Notes: generated from the sequence alone by a model not told the origin. Positions 7,344 to 15,874 are shown, numbered from the stretch's first letter. The stretch: 45,556 nucleotides of DNA from Thermoleophilaceae bacterium (GCA_016463365.1 JAEMRJ010000005.1:1-45556); one strand, 5' to 3'. Made by a program: numbers and translations.

Positions 7344-8717
7344 ATGAGCGCCAATCCCGCACGCCACATCCTCACCCTTTTATCGATGCCGCTTTTGCTG
7401 GCAGCGCTCCTGATCGCCACCCCGGCCGGAGCCGCCACAAAGAACCCAAAACCCCCAAAGACCCCAACCGTCAAGCCCGGCTATTTCCCGTACTCCTGCA
7501 GTCGCCCCAAAGCCCACTCGGCCGTGCGCAGGTTGGAGAAGGGTGACTCCTGGCGCTTCTCAAAGGCCTACGACTTTCCGTTCTACGGCTACACCCCCCG
7601 CGGCAGGAACACCGTGATCTGGGGCTTCATCAAGAACAACAGCCTGCGCACGGCGCCGTATCCGTCAGCGAACCTGCCTTCTTGTCGGGTCGGGCGCTTC
7701 GGCACCGAGGATCGCGCGGCGCACAAGGCCGGCAAGTACTTCGAGATGCTCGAACCGATCGACGGCCAACGGGTCTACGAGTTCAAGGACACTTTCGATC
7801 GCCACATCGCGACGCTTGAGTGGAAGGATGAATCGCCCGTCTCGTACCACCCCTCGCGTTGGGGCTGGTACATCGACGGCAAGTGGGCAGGCCGCGAAGC
7901 GACGCGTGCTTTCGAAGCGCAATCAAAGGCTTGCAAGTTGATGACGGTCCCTGTCGCGGGCACCGACGCCGCGGGCCAGCCGGTCACCACGTACCAGTGG
8001 GTGCGCGACCCGCGCTACGTGATGGTCTCGTTCGCACCCAACCTGGGCGCGCCCGGCAGAGGCGCGACGCCCAAGGGCGTCAAGAATCTCCGTGTACGGG
8101 CGTTCCTGGATCGTCGGGCGATCCCGCCCGAGTTGATCTCGATCGCCGACGGGTACGACCAGGGCTGCGGCGAATCAGCACTGCCGCCAAGACTTGAGGA
8201 GCAGACGCTCAAGGCCTTCTACTTCGACAGTGGATTCGGTCCGAACAACTCCTATCTGCGCGGCTACTACTTCGGCGAGAGTCCGACGACGATCTTGACG
8301 CTCCCCGGCGAGTCCAAACTGCGCAACACCTACCCGCTCAACGTCTACAACCCGCGACCGCACTACAACGACGCCACCTACGCCGTCGTCAACACCACCG
8401 GCGTGGCCGGCGGAGGCATCGTGCGGGGAATCGTCCAGAGCACCCGCGACCGCCTCACGCTCTACGACGAGATGCGTTACTGCGACCCCAACTACACGCT
8501 TCGCAACATGCAGCTTCGCAAAGGCAAGAAGCACTACAAGAAGTCGCTCTACTTCCCGCCCTACACCTACAGCGCTCAGAACAAGAAATCGGTGCGCTGG
8601 GTCTTCGGCCGGATCGAGCCTGACCCGACAACGCTGACTGCCGACCAGGCCATCGCCCGAAACCACCCGGCCAGCCAGCGGCTCTTCGCCTGGTTTCCGA
8701 TCAACTGCGATCGCTGA
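7344..8717 (+). CDS. Secreted protein of unknown function, tyrosine-rich
   Basis: 457 residues. The N-terminus MSANPARHILTLLSMPLLLA, followed by more hydrophobic residues and ATPAGAA-TKN, is a clear Sec signal peptide. The mature part starts with a Lys/Pro-rich linker (KNPKPPKTPTVKP). It is rich in Tyr, Arg and aromatic residues and has seven or more Cys, which may form disulfides. I do not recognise a family or catalytic motif. The open frame extends upstream to 6336, but that part is antisense to the RAYT gene and lacks a signal peptide. I therefore chose the ATG at 7344 (GTG at 7329 is an alternative). No Shine-Dalgarno is visible. It sits between the RAYT locus and proA, 25 bp before proA. 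Confidence 0.75.
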   Translation: MSANPARHILTLLSMPLLLAALLIATPAGAATKNPKPPKTPTVKPGYFPYSCSRPKAHSAVRRLEKGDSWRFSKAYDFPFYGYTPRGRNTVIWGFIKNNSLRTAPYPSANLPSCRVGRFGTEDRAAHKAGKYFEMLEPIDGQRVYEFKDTFDRHIATLEWKDESPVSYHPSRWGWYIDGKWAGREATRAFEAQSKACKLMTVPVAGTDAAGQPVTTYQWVRDPRYVMVSFAPNLGAPGRGATPKGVKNLRVRAFLDRRAIPPELISIADGYDQGCGESALPPRLEEQTLKAFYFDSGFGPNNSYLRGYYFGESPTTILTLPGESKLRNTYPLNVYNPRPHYNDATYAVVNTTGVAGGGIVRGIVQSTRDRLTLYDEMRYCDPNYTLRNMQLRKGKKHYKKSLYFPPYTYSAQNKKSVRWVFGRIEPDPTTLTADQAIARNHPASQRLFAWFPINCDR

Positions 8718-8723
8718 GCCGCC

Positions 8724-8742
8724 CGGTACCTTGTGAGTACCG
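8724..8742 (+). promoter_or_regulatory. proA -10 inside a small hairpin
   Basis: TACCTT (8727-8732) fits a TANNNT -10 and ends 10 nt before the proA ATG. The same bases form an inverted repeat, CGGTAC (8724-8729) and GTACCG (8737-8742), that abuts the start codon. It could be an operator or simply a leader hairpin. Confidence 0.4.
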
Positions 8743-10014
8743 ATGGCGACCGCACAAAAGACAGTCACAGACATCTGCGCAGAGGCCAAAGCCGCTTCGC
8801 GCCAGCTCAGCCTGCTCGACAGCGCGACCAAGGATCTGGCGCTGAACGCGATCGCCGACGCGCTCGACGCGCAGGCAGACCAGATCGTCGCCGCCAACGC
8901 CAAGGACCTCGAAGCCGGCCGCGAGAACAACCTCGAGGCAGCGCTGATGGACCGCCTGATGCTCGATCACGAGCGGCTCGCGTCGATCGCGAATGACGTC
9001 CGCAAGATCGCCACGCTCGAAGACCCCGTCGGCCGACTGATCCGCGAATTCAAGATGTACAACGGCCTCGATGTGCGCAAGGTCGCCGTCCCACTCGGCG
9101 TGATCGCCGTCGTCTACGAGGCCCGCCCGAACGTCACGATCGACGCTGCGGCGCTCTGCCTGAAGAGCGGCAACGCGATCGTGCTGCGCGGATCGTCGAT
9201 CGCAGCGCACTCCAACGCCGTGCTCGCCCAGGTGGCGCGCGATGCGATCGCATCGGCCGGCGTTCCCGAGGCCGCAATCTCGATCGTCAGCGGCGGCGAC
9301 CGCGAAGAGCTGCGCGACCTCGGCACCCAGGAGGGCGTGATCGACCTGATCATCCCGCGCGGCGGCGAGGGCCTGAAGGCCGCGCTGAAGGCCGTCGCCA
9401 CGGTCCCGGTCATCTATGCCGCCGCCGGCAACAACCACGTCTACATTGACGCCTCGGCCAATCTCGACTGGGCTGAAGAGATCGTCGTCAACGCCAAGGT
9501 GCAGCGTCCCGGAGTCTGCAATGCAGCAGAGACGCTGTTGGTGCACAGCGACGTCGCGGCTGAATTCCTGCCGCGCGTGCTCAAGCGGCTTGAGTCTGAA
9601 GGCGTCGAACTGCGCGCCGACGCTCAGGCCCGCGCGCTCGCCGGCGTCGACTCCGGCGAGATCGCCGCAGTCGAGGACGCAGACTGGGACACCGAGTATC
9701 TCGCCCTGATCCTCGCCGTCCGCGTGGTCGACTCCGTGGAGACCGCGATCGAGCACGTCAACCTCCACGGCACCGGCCACTCCGAGGCGATCGTCACCGA
9801 CTCAAACGCCGCAGCCCACAAGTTCACCAGTCAGATCGATGCTGCCTGCGTCTACGTGAACGCTTCAACGCGCTTCACCGACGGCGGCGAGTTCGGCCTC
9901 GGCGCCGAGATCGGCAACTCCACCCAGAAACTCCACGCGCGCGGGCCGATCGCCCTTCGCGAGCTCTGCTCCTACAAATACGTCGTCGAGGGCGACGGCC
10001 AGGTTCGTGAGTAA
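8743..10014 (+). CDS. proA: Gamma-glutamyl phosphate reductase (glutamate-5-semialdehyde dehydrogenase)
   Basis: 423 residues, aldehyde-dehydrogenase-like fold. Family segments include VPLGVIAVVYEARPNVTIDA, GNAIVLRGSS, DLIIPRGG and the catalytic Cys259 in QRPGVCNAAETLL, followed by C-terminal FTDGGEFGLGAEIGNSTQKL. It reduces gamma-glutamyl phosphate with NADPH to glutamate semialdehyde, the second step of proline synthesis after ProB. Length is normal. The stop is 2 bp before nadD, so proA, nadD and rsfS form a tight operon. Confidence 0.97.
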   Translation: MATAQKTVTDICAEAKAASRQLSLLDSATKDLALNAIADALDAQADQIVAANAKDLEAGRENNLEAALMDRLMLDHERLASIANDVRKIATLEDPVGRLIREFKMYNGLDVRKVAVPLGVIAVVYEARPNVTIDAAALCLKSGNAIVLRGSSIAAHSNAVLAQVARDAIASAGVPEAAISIVSGGDREELRDLGTQEGVIDLIIPRGGEGLKAALKAVATVPVIYAAAGNNHVYIDASANLDWAEEIVVNAKVQRPGVCNAAETLLVHSDVAAEFLPRVLKRLESEGVELRADAQARALAGVDSGEIAAVEDADWDTEYLALILAVRVVDSVETAIEHVNLHGTGHSEAIVTDSNAAAHKFTSQIDAACVYVNASTRFTDGGEFGLGAEIGNSTQKLHARGPIALRELCSYKYVVEGDGQVRE

Positions 10015-10016
10015 CG

Positions 10017-10616
10017 ATGCGCGTCGGCATCCTTGGCGGCACGTTCAGCCCGGTGCACCACGGCCACGTGATCTGCGCGCAGGAGGCGCGACTGCAGCTC
10101 GAACTCGACGTCGTGCGCCTGATGCCGGTCGGGACCCCGCCGCACCGTCATCTGCAAGCAGGAGAGGACCCCGGCGATCAGCACCGGCTTTCCATGCTGC
10201 GTCTGGCGCTGATCGGCCAACCCGGCCTGGAGCTCGCAACCACCGAGCTCGAGCGGGCGGGCACGTCTTACACCGTCGATACGCTCACTGAGTTGGTTGA
10301 TCAAGAACCACAGGCGCAGTTCACGCTCATCATCGGAGCCGACCAGGCGATGTCCTTCGGCAACTGGTGTGATCCCGAGCGGATCGGTCAACTGGCCGAG
10401 ATCGCGGTGGCCGCCCGTGTGGATCACAACCGCGACGAAGCGATCGCCGAAGTCATCCGCGCGACGGGCGGCAAAGAGCCCGTGTTGTTCGAGATGCCGC
10501 GCGTCGACATTTCATCCACCTTTATCCGCGACCGCATATACGGCGGAACCACCGTCGCACACCTGGTGCCGGCTGGGATTCCAGAACTGATCGAAGAGGC
10601 AGGCCTTTACCGATGA
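10017..10616 (+). CDS. nadD: Nicotinate-nucleotide adenylyltransferase
   Basis: 199 residues. The nucleotidyltransferase signature GGTFSPVHHGH is at residues 7-17, and the second nucleotide-binding motif ISSTFIRDRI is near the C-terminus. The enzyme joins nicotinate mononucleotide and ATP to give deamido-NAD in NAD synthesis. Length fits the bacterial NadD family. It starts 2 bp after proA and overlaps rsfS by 4 bp (ATGA), which indicates translational coupling; nadD-rsfS is a conserved bacterial pair. Confidence 0.96.
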   Translation: MRVGILGGTFSPVHHGHVICAQEARLQLELDVVRLMPVGTPPHRHLQAGEDPGDQHRLSMLRLALIGQPGLELATTELERAGTSYTVDTLTELVDQEPQAQFTLIIGADQAMSFGNWCDPERIGQLAEIAVAARVDHNRDEAIAEVIRATGGKEPVLFEMPRVDISSTFIRDRIYGGTTVAHLVPAGIPELIEEAGLYR

Positions 10617-11017
10617 GCACGACAAGTCAGAAGACAATCACCGGCGAGCAGATCTCACGGCGCATCGCGGGGCTGCTTGACGACAAGAAGGGCGTCGAGA
10701 TCGTCGCCCTGGACGTTCGCGGACTGGCCAACTTCGCCGACTACTTCGTCTTCTGCAGTGGTCGCAGCGACCGTCAGGCCAAGGCGCTCCACGATGCCGT
10801 CCGCGAGGGCATGAAGATCGATCCTGAGCTGCTCCCGGTGCACACCGAGGGCGAGCGCGAACGACGCTGGATCCTGCTCGACTACGGCGACGTGATCGTG
10901 CACATCATGATTCCCGAGGTACGCGAGTACTACCGCCTCGAGCAGCTCTGGGGCGACGCTCCGCGGCTCGAGCTGGACCTCTCGCCGGCCGAAGCGGTCG
11001 CCGACGACGCAGCCTGA
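10613..11017 (+). CDS. rsfS: Ribosomal silencing factor RsfS
   Basis: 134 residues. Family landmarks are IVALDVRGLANFADYFVFCS, a following SDRQAKAL helix, and GERERRWILLDYGDVIVHIM with the final YYRLEQLWGDA. RsfS binds ribosomal protein L14 on the 50S subunit and blocks subunit joining under nutrient limitation. It overlaps the nadD stop by 4 bp. Length is slightly above the usual ~110 because of N- and C-terminal extras. Confidence 0.95.
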   Translation: MSTTSQKTITGEQISRRIAGLLDDKKGVEIVALDVRGLANFADYFVFCSGRSDRQAKALHDAVREGMKIDPELLPVHTEGERERRWILLDYGDVIVHIMIPEVREYYRLEQLWGDAPRLELDLSPAEAVADDAA

Positions 11018-11030
11018 TGCGGGGCTGCAG

Positions 11031-11456
11031 GTGGCCAGCATCACAGACTCACACCTGGTCGTCAACCGCGGCCTGAGCATCCCTCTGACCGAGATCGAGC
11101 TGCGGACATCGCGCTCGTCGGGGCCGGGCGGACAGCACGCCAACAAGACCGAGAGCCGGGTGGAGGCCGTATACGACATCACCAGGTCAACGGCTCCGAC
11201 CGATTCGCAGCGGGCGAAAATGCTGAAGAAGCTCGGTCCGGTCGTGCGGGCAACCGCGCAGGATGAACGATCCCAGCTACGCAACCGGGAGCTCGCGCTC
11301 ATGCGGCTCGGCATGCGGGTCGCCGATGCTCTGATCGTGCGCCGCAGTCGCGTCGCCACCAAGCCGTCCAGGGCGTCGAGGCAGCGACGCGTCGCGGAAA
11401 AGAAGGCGCGATCTCAGACCAAAGAGGCGCGCCGCCCGCCAACGTCTGACGACTGA
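11031..11456 (+). CDS. arfB: Alternative ribosome-rescue factor ArfB-like (GGQ peptidyl-tRNA hydrolase)
   Basis: 141 residues. It contains the class I release-factor hydrolysis motif SSGPGGQHANKTESRV (GGQ at about 36-38). There are no codon-recognition domains, but it has a basic C-terminal tail (RVAEKKARSQTKEARR) of the kind ArfB inserts into the mRNA channel of stalled ribosomes. It would free nascent chains on non-stop ribosomes. The start is GTG at 11031, 13 bp after rsfS, so it is likely in the same transcript. Confidence 0.9.
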   Translation: MASITDSHLVVNRGLSIPLTEIELRTSRSSGPGGQHANKTESRVEAVYDITRSTAPTDSQRAKMLKKLGPVVRATAQDERSQLRNRELALMRLGMRVADALIVRRSRVATKPSRASRQRRVAEKKARSQTKEARRPPTSDD

Positions 11457-11461
11457 ACAAG

Positions 11462-11467
11462 TACGCT
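11462..11467 (+). promoter_or_regulatory. -10 element for the small secreted protein
   Basis: TACGCT ends 9 nt before the ATG at 11477, predicting a leader of only a few bases. No clear -35. The identical hexamer precedes the amidase gene at 40880. Confidence 0.45.
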
Positions 11468-11476
11468 TTCTTCACT

Positions 11477-11929
11477 ATGGCTTTCGCTTCGAACTACCGC
11501 CGCGGCCTCGAGCTGCTCTTGATCCTGCTGGCTCTGGTCCTGTTCGCGTCAACCGCCGAGGCGGCATCCAAGACGGTCACCTACAAGGGCAAGGCGACTG
11601 CCATCAACAGCGACTTCAGCTACGGAGCGGCCAAAGCCAAAGTCCGATCCTCGAAGCTCTCTTACCTGAAGCTCGACAGCGTCTCGGCAAGCTGCGGCTA
11701 CAGCACGATCCTGCGCGTCCAGGTCTACGACGCTGCCAGCAAAGTCATGAAGATCACCAAGGGATCGAACAAAGTCAAGAACGGCAAGGTGAAGATGAGC
11801 TTCATGCCCGACCCCGATCTCGACGCGACGATCGAGCTCGACCTGAAGGTCAGCAGTTCGAAGGTGACCGGAACCGTGAAGGAATCAGGCGTCTGCACCG
11901 CCTCCGCGAAGGTCAACCTCAGGCGTTAG
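11477..11929 (+). CDS. Small secreted beta-rich protein, function unknown
   Basis: 150 residues with a signal peptide: MAFASNYRRG, a Leu-rich core and STAEA-ASK cleavage. The mature ~120 residues alternate short hydrophobic and Lys/Ser strands (KVTYKGKATAINS; SKVTGTVKES) and contain two Cys, in SASCGYS and SGVCTAS, that could pair. This is the pattern of small immunoglobulin-like or beta-sandwich exported proteins. I see no active site. It is convergent with tRNA-Ala, 11 bp away. Confidence 0.7.
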   Translation: MAFASNYRRGLELLLILLALVLFASTAEAASKTVTYKGKATAINSDFSYGAAKAKVRSSKLSYLKLDSVSASCGYSTILRVQVYDAASKVMKITKGSNKVKNGKVKMSFMPDPDLDATIELDLKVSSSKVTGTVKESGVCTASAKVNLRR

Positions 11930-11940
11930 TCGGTCACCCA

Positions 11941-12013
<73 letters not shown>

Positions 12014-12024
12014 GTGCGCGAGGG

Positions 12025-12030
12025 ATCTTA
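12025..12030 (-). promoter_or_regulatory. -10 element for tRNA-Ala
   Basis: On the minus strand TAAGAT ends 11 nt before the tRNA 5' end. A GGTTCA hexamer 17 nt further upstream is a poor -35. Confidence 0.45.
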
Positions 12031-12072
12031 GCGCTCGCGTCATGTCGTGAACCCGCGCCAACAGCGTGAAGA

Positions 12073-12115
12073 GAAAGTTCATACGTCCAGTTTTACCCGC
12101 TAATAGCGAACTTTC
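12073..12115 (+). promoter_or_regulatory. Inverted repeat upstream of the diguanylate cyclase gene
   Basis: GAAAGTTC (12073-12080) and GAACTTTC (12108-12115) are perfect complements, 27 nt apart. The motif TTCATAC follows or overlaps each arm as a direct repeat. The segment is AT-richer than its surroundings and lies 50-90 bp before the ATG. A regulator-binding or leader structure is possible. It does not match a c-di-GMP riboswitch that I can recognise. Confidence 0.35.
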
Positions 12116-12164
12116 ATACTCCGTTTGGTTCAACAAAACCGGCTGATCGACCGATGAATCAGGA

Positions 12165-13256
12165 ATGGCAGACTCTTGGCTAATCCGCGACGGCATGGAT
12201 CGTGAGCGGATGCTCGACATGGACAGGCGCATCAATCCGTTGCGGACGGCTGCGCTTGGCGTGCTGGGCATGACCTTGGTGATCGGTACGCCATGGATGG
12301 GCGCGCGGACGATTGCCGGGCTGCTGATTGCCGTCCTGACCGCCGGAGTCTTCTTCAAAGTCGCCGCCGCCAGAGCCGAATCGTTCGAGAAGCCCGAATA
12401 TGTGCTCTTTGCCGGGTGGTTCGGCGCGGAGGTGCTGATCGCGGTCTGCATCATCATCACCGGCGGGGCAACCTCGCCGGCGCTCGCCTGGATGGCGATT
12501 CCGGTCGTCACTCTGAGCGCCCGATTCTCAACGCGCGGAGTGATCGTGGGAGTGACCACAACTCTGGGGCTGCTGATCATCGCGATCGTTTCACGCAACT
12601 TCGGAACGGTGATCGACGACCCGATGTATGCGGGCGCGTCCCTGGCGATGGTGTTGTCGGTTGCGATTCTCTCGGCGGCGCTGATGCTCTCCGACGTCGA
12701 GCACAGGACGGAAGCCGTGATCGATCCGCTCACCGGGCTGCTCAACAGAACTGCGCTGCGCAACCGCACGAACGAACTCGCCCAGCGCTCTGCCTACTCG
12801 GCTGAACCCGTGGGCGTGATCGTCGCCGACATCGACCGCTTCAAGGACATAAACGACCGGTTCGGTCACGCCGTGGGCGATGCGGTGCTCAAGGACATCG
12901 CCTATGTGATGCGCAGAGAACTACGGGCATTCGACCTGGCCTATCGGATCGGCGGCGAGGAGTTTCTTGTCCTGCTTCCCGGAGCGAACTCGGAAGAGGC
13001 CAAGGAATTTGCCGACGAGTTGCACAGAGTGCTTGGAGCAGCCCCGCGAGGCGGGCACGACGTGACGGTCAGCTTCGGCGTGAGCGCCTCGCGTTACGGC
13101 GACATCTTCGATTACGACAAAGTTTTTGAGCATGCCGACGCCGCTCTCTACCTGGCCAAGAACAGCGGACGCAACCAGGTTCGCGTCGCCGACGAAGAGA
13201 AAAGCGTCGCCGGCGCGGGCGGCGGATTCGCGCCTCATGCAGCTCATATGAGCTGA
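12165..13256 (+). CDS. Membrane-bound diguanylate cyclase (GGDEF)
   Basis: 363 residues. About five or six hydrophobic segments between residues 25 and 170 form a membrane sensor part. A GGDEF domain follows, starting DPLTGLLNRTALRNR. The catalytic motif is GGEEF (263-267), and ADIDRFKDINDRFGHAVGD holds the metal and nucleotide residues. An RxxD sequence (RAFD, 254-257) lies five residues before GGEEF, which is the inhibitory I-site position. The enzyme should make cyclic di-GMP from two GTP and be product-inhibited. No partner receptor is adjacent. A later ATG (12195) is possible, as neither start has a strong Shine-Dalgarno. Confidence 0.93.
   Translation: MADSWLIRDGMDRERMLDMDRRINPLRTAALGVLGMTLVIGTPWMGARTIAGLLIAVLTAGVFFKVAAARAESFEKPEYVLFAGWFGAEVLIAVCIIITGGATSPALAWMAIPVVTLSARFSTRGVIVGVTTTLGLLIIAIVSRNFGTVIDDPMYAGASLAMVLSVAILSAALMLSDVEHRTEAVIDPLTGLLNRTALRNRTNELAQRSAYSAEPVGVIVADIDRFKDINDRFGHAVGDAVLKDIAYVMRRELRAFDLAYRIGGEEFLVLLPGANSEEAKEFADELHRVLGAAPRGGHDVTVSFGVSASRYGDIFDYDKVFEHADAALYLAKNSGRNQVRVADEEKSVAGAGGGFAPHAAHMS
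13240..13255 (+). other. Perfect 16-bp palindrome at the end of the GGDEF gene
   Basis: CAGCTCATATGAGCTG covers the stop codon of the diguanylate cyclase gene and lies 32 bp before the SRPBCC start. It has the symmetry of a dimeric repressor operator for the downstream genes. There is no T-run to support a terminator. Confidence 0.4.
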
Positions 13257-13287
13257 TCCGAGCCGCGAGCCGCTACGAATATCACTC

Positions 13288-13737
13288 GTGGCTCACTACA
13301 AAGCGACCGTTCAAAGCAAAGTACCTCCCGCACAGGCCTTCGCGCTGATGGCCGATTTCGCCAAGGCCGAAGAGTGGGATCCGGCGACAAAGAGCTCCAG
13401 GCAACTGGGCAAGGAGCCCGTCGGTGTCGGAGCGCGATTCGAGCTGGAGATGGAAATCTTTGGGCGCGAAAACACGATCGTCTATGAGATCGTCGAGTAC
13501 GACTCGCCCTCCCGCGTCGTGTTGCGCGGCGAGAACTCCGGGTCGGTCTCGGTCGACGAGATTTCCGTGGCGCCGCACGAAGGCGGCTCTGCCGTCACAT
13601 ATGAGGCGACCGTCACGATGAAGGGCGGGTTCAAAGTGATCGGTCCCTTCTTTGCGCCAGTGTTCAAGAAGATGGGCGATGAAGCACGCGAGCGCATTGC
13701 GCCGTGGCTTGATCAACACGCCACCGACGCATCGTGA
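13288..13737 (+). CDS. SRPBCC-family (START-like) protein
   Basis: 149 residues starting at GTG 13288. It has the polyketide-cyclase/START pattern: N-terminal strand HYKATVQSKVPPAQAFALMADF, then WDPATKSSRQL, VGVGARFELEMEIFGR, and a long C-terminal helix containing MGDEARERIAPWL. These proteins form a cavity that binds hydrophobic ligands. Some are cyclases or lipid carriers, so the ligand cannot be assigned. Its stop overlaps the next gene's GTG by 4 bp, which suggests the two proteins act together. Confidence 0.85.
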   Translation: MAHYKATVQSKVPPAQAFALMADFAKAEEWDPATKSSRQLGKEPVGVGARFELEMEIFGRENTIVYEIVEYDSPSRVVLRGENSGSVSVDEISVAPHEGGSAVTYEATVTMKGGFKVIGPFFAPVFKKMGDEARERIAPWLDQHATDAS

Positions 13738-15158
13738 GACAACGTCGCGTCGCGGTGATCGGTGCGACCGGCTACGTCGGCGGTCGGCTGCTCGACCGGC
13801 TCGTTGACGACGGCTTCGAGGTCGCCGCGCTCGCCCGGACTCCGGCCAAGCTCGCCAGTGTGGTCGCCGAGGCCGAGGGCGCGATCAGCGTGTACAAGGC
13901 CGATGTGCAGGACGTCGATTCTCTCGCGGAAGGGCTCGAAGGGGCCGAGGCTGCGTTCTATCTCGTGCATTCACTCGGCGAGGGAGCAAGCTTTGTTGAC
14001 GACGACACCGCCGGCGCGCGCAACTTTGCCCGGGCATGCGAGCGCGCTGGTGTTGGTCAGATCATCTATCTGAGCGGACTCGGCGCCGAGGGTGGTGATC
14101 TCTCTGAACACCTCAGCAGTCGGCATGCCACAGGGGATGCCCTGCGCGAGGGGTCGGTGCCTGTCACCGAACTGCGCGCGGCGATCGTCGTCGGTTCGGG
14201 CAGTGCGAGCTTCGAGATCGTGCGCGATCTGGCCCGGAAACTGCCGGTGATGGTCGCGCCGAAGTGGGTCAGCAGTCGTTGTGAGCCGATCGGCATCCGC
14301 GACGTGGTGAGCTACCTCGTCGGCACGCTCGATGAACCGCGCACGATCGGGCAGACGCTCGACATCGGCTGCGGCGAGGTCCTCACGTATCGCCGAATGA
14401 TGGAGATCTGCGCCGAAGAGCAGGGGCGTAGATGCCTCGTGATCACGGTCCCGGTGCTCACCCCGCGCCTGAGCTCCTACTGGCTGCACCTTGTGACCAG
14501 CGTCGACATGAAAATCGCAAGGCCGCTGATCGAGGGTCTGCGCAATGACGTCGTGACTCAGGATCACAGAATCAGAGAGTGGATCGACTTTGAGCCGGCC
14601 GATTACCGCACATCGGTAAGTCGCGCGCTCGACCGCGAACTCGGCCGAACTCGCAGGGAGTCGCGTTGGACCGATGCGGGCCTGCCGGCAAAGGTCAGGC
14701 CTTCGGTCAAGGCATTCACCGACAGTCGCCGTTTCGACACGGCGCTCCCGCCGGAGGAACTCTTCAGGCGCGTCTCGCGGATCGGAGGCGGCTTCGGATA
14801 CGGACGTACCGCGGACATCCTCTGGAAGCTCCGCGGCTTGATCGACCGGATCGGCGGGGGCCCGGGGCTGCGTCGTGGTCGACCGTTTGGTGGTCAACTG
14901 CATACCGGGGATGTCGTCGACTTCTGGCGCGTCGTCGAGTCGAAGGAGCCCGAGCGGCTCGAGCTGGTCGCCGAGATGCGCGTGCCCGGCGAGGCGCGAC
15001 TTGTCTGGACGATCGAACCGACCGCCCGGGGCTCGGTGCTTGTCCAGACCGCGACGCTGACCAACGAGAGCTTGCTTTCTGGAATCTACTGGTACCTCGT
15101 CGCGCCGGCGCACAACTGGGTCTTCAACCGCATGGCCCTGCACCTGATGTCTGATTGA
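13734..15158 (+). CDS. SDR-family NAD(P)-binding protein with C-terminal DUF2867 domain
   Basis: 474 residues. The N-terminal Rossmann domain begins RRVAVIGATGYVGGRLLDRL (GxxGxxG). It is an atypical, NmrA/YbjT-like SDR, without a clear YxxxK. The C-terminal third (from about 300: PSVKAFTDSRRF, GGGFGYGRTADILWKLRG, VDFWRVVESKEPERLELVAEM) matches the DUF2867 arrangement found fused to this SDR type. It ends IYWYLVAPAHNWVFNRM. The start is GTG 13734, 4 bp inside the SRPBCC gene. The reaction is unknown. Pairing with an SRPBCC lipid-binding protein suggests a small hydrophobic substrate. Confidence 0.85.
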   Translation: MRQRRVAVIGATGYVGGRLLDRLVDDGFEVAALARTPAKLASVVAEAEGAISVYKADVQDVDSLAEGLEGAEAAFYLVHSLGEGASFVDDDTAGARNFARACERAGVGQIIYLSGLGAEGGDLSEHLSSRHATGDALREGSVPVTELRAAIVVGSGSASFEIVRDLARKLPVMVAPKWVSSRCEPIGIRDVVSYLVGTLDEPRTIGQTLDIGCGEVLTYRRMMEICAEEQGRRCLVITVPVLTPRLSSYWLHLVTSVDMKIARPLIEGLRNDVVTQDHRIREWIDFEPADYRTSVSRALDRELGRTRRESRWTDAGLPAKVRPSVKAFTDSRRFDTALPPEELFRRVSRIGGGFGYGRTADILWKLRGLIDRIGGGPGLRRGRPFGGQLHTGDVVDFWRVVESKEPERLELVAEMRVPGEARLVWTIEPTARGSVLVQTATLTNESLLSGIYWYLVAPAHNWVFNRMALHLMSD

Positions 15159-15167
15159 CTCTCGGGC

Positions 15168-15851
15168 ATGTCAAAGAACCTTGTGATCACCGGAGCCTCG
15201 ACGGGAATTGGCGCAGCGACCGCTCGCGCCGCAGTGGCGGCAGGCTGGAAAGTCGCGCTCGGTGCGCGCAGCTACGACAAGCTCGAAGCCCTCGTCGCAG
15301 AGCTCGGCAGCGAAAACGCGATCGCCGTCCGGACCGACGTCACTGACTTTGATCAGGTGCAGAGGCTCATGGACGAGACGATCGAGCGGTACGGCAGCAT
15401 CGAGGGAGTCTTTGCGAACGCCGGGTTCGGCGCCGCTCGTGGTTTCATGAACGAGTCCGTCGAGCACTGGCGAGAAATGGTGCTCACGAACGTCCTGGGC
15501 GCCGCGCTGACGATCCGCGCGGCGATGCCGGCGATCATTGACAGCAAGGGCCACTTTGTTCTGACCGGCAGCATCGCGGGAACGCGCGCGCTTCCCGGTT
15601 CGCTCTACTCGTCGACCAAGTTTGCGGTACACGGCATGGCCGAGTCGCTCAGGCAGGAGCTGGGCGGCACCGGCGCGCGCGTCACGCTGATCGCGCCGGG
15701 CATGGTCGACACGCCGTTCTTCGACAACGGCGCAGGTCCAGATGCGCTTGTTGCCGACGACATCGCCCGTGCGGTGATGTACGCGATCGAGCAACCGCAG
15801 CACGTCGACGTGAACATGATGCTCGTGCGGCCGACCGCGCAGGAGCTCTAA
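15168..15851 (+). CDS. Classical short-chain dehydrogenase/reductase
   Basis: 227 residues. The cofactor motif TGASTGIGAATA is at about 7-18, the NAG-type motif is ANAGFG, the catalytic Ser is in LTGSIAGTRALPG and the catalytic YxxxK is YSSTKFA. This is an NAD(P)-dependent oxidoreductase acting on a hydroxyl/carbonyl substrate. It is 9 bp after the DUF2867-SDR gene, so likely the last gene of a three-gene operon with SRPBCC. The C-terminus is short relative to the ~250-residue norm. The substrate is unknown. Confidence 0.92.
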   Translation: MSKNLVITGASTGIGAATARAAVAAGWKVALGARSYDKLEALVAELGSENAIAVRTDVTDFDQVQRLMDETIERYGSIEGVFANAGFGAARGFMNESVEHWREMVLTNVLGAALTIRAAMPAIIDSKGHFVLTGSIAGTRALPGSLYSSTKFAVHGMAESLRQELGGTGARVTLIAPGMVDTPFFDNGAGPDALVADDIARAVMYAIEQPQHVDVNMMLVRPTAQEL

Positions 15852-15874
15852 TTCACGCCCGTATCTGAACTGCC

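Noticed and set aside
12031..12164. c-di-GMP riboswitch before the GGDEF gene
   Set aside because: An inverted repeat is present, but the GEMM-type conserved core and tetraloop/receptor pattern is not seen.
13971..15143. Minus-strand 390-codon open frame over the DUF2867-SDR gene
   Set aside because: Arg/Asp-rich shadow with no start signal; the plus-strand Rossmann protein is clear.
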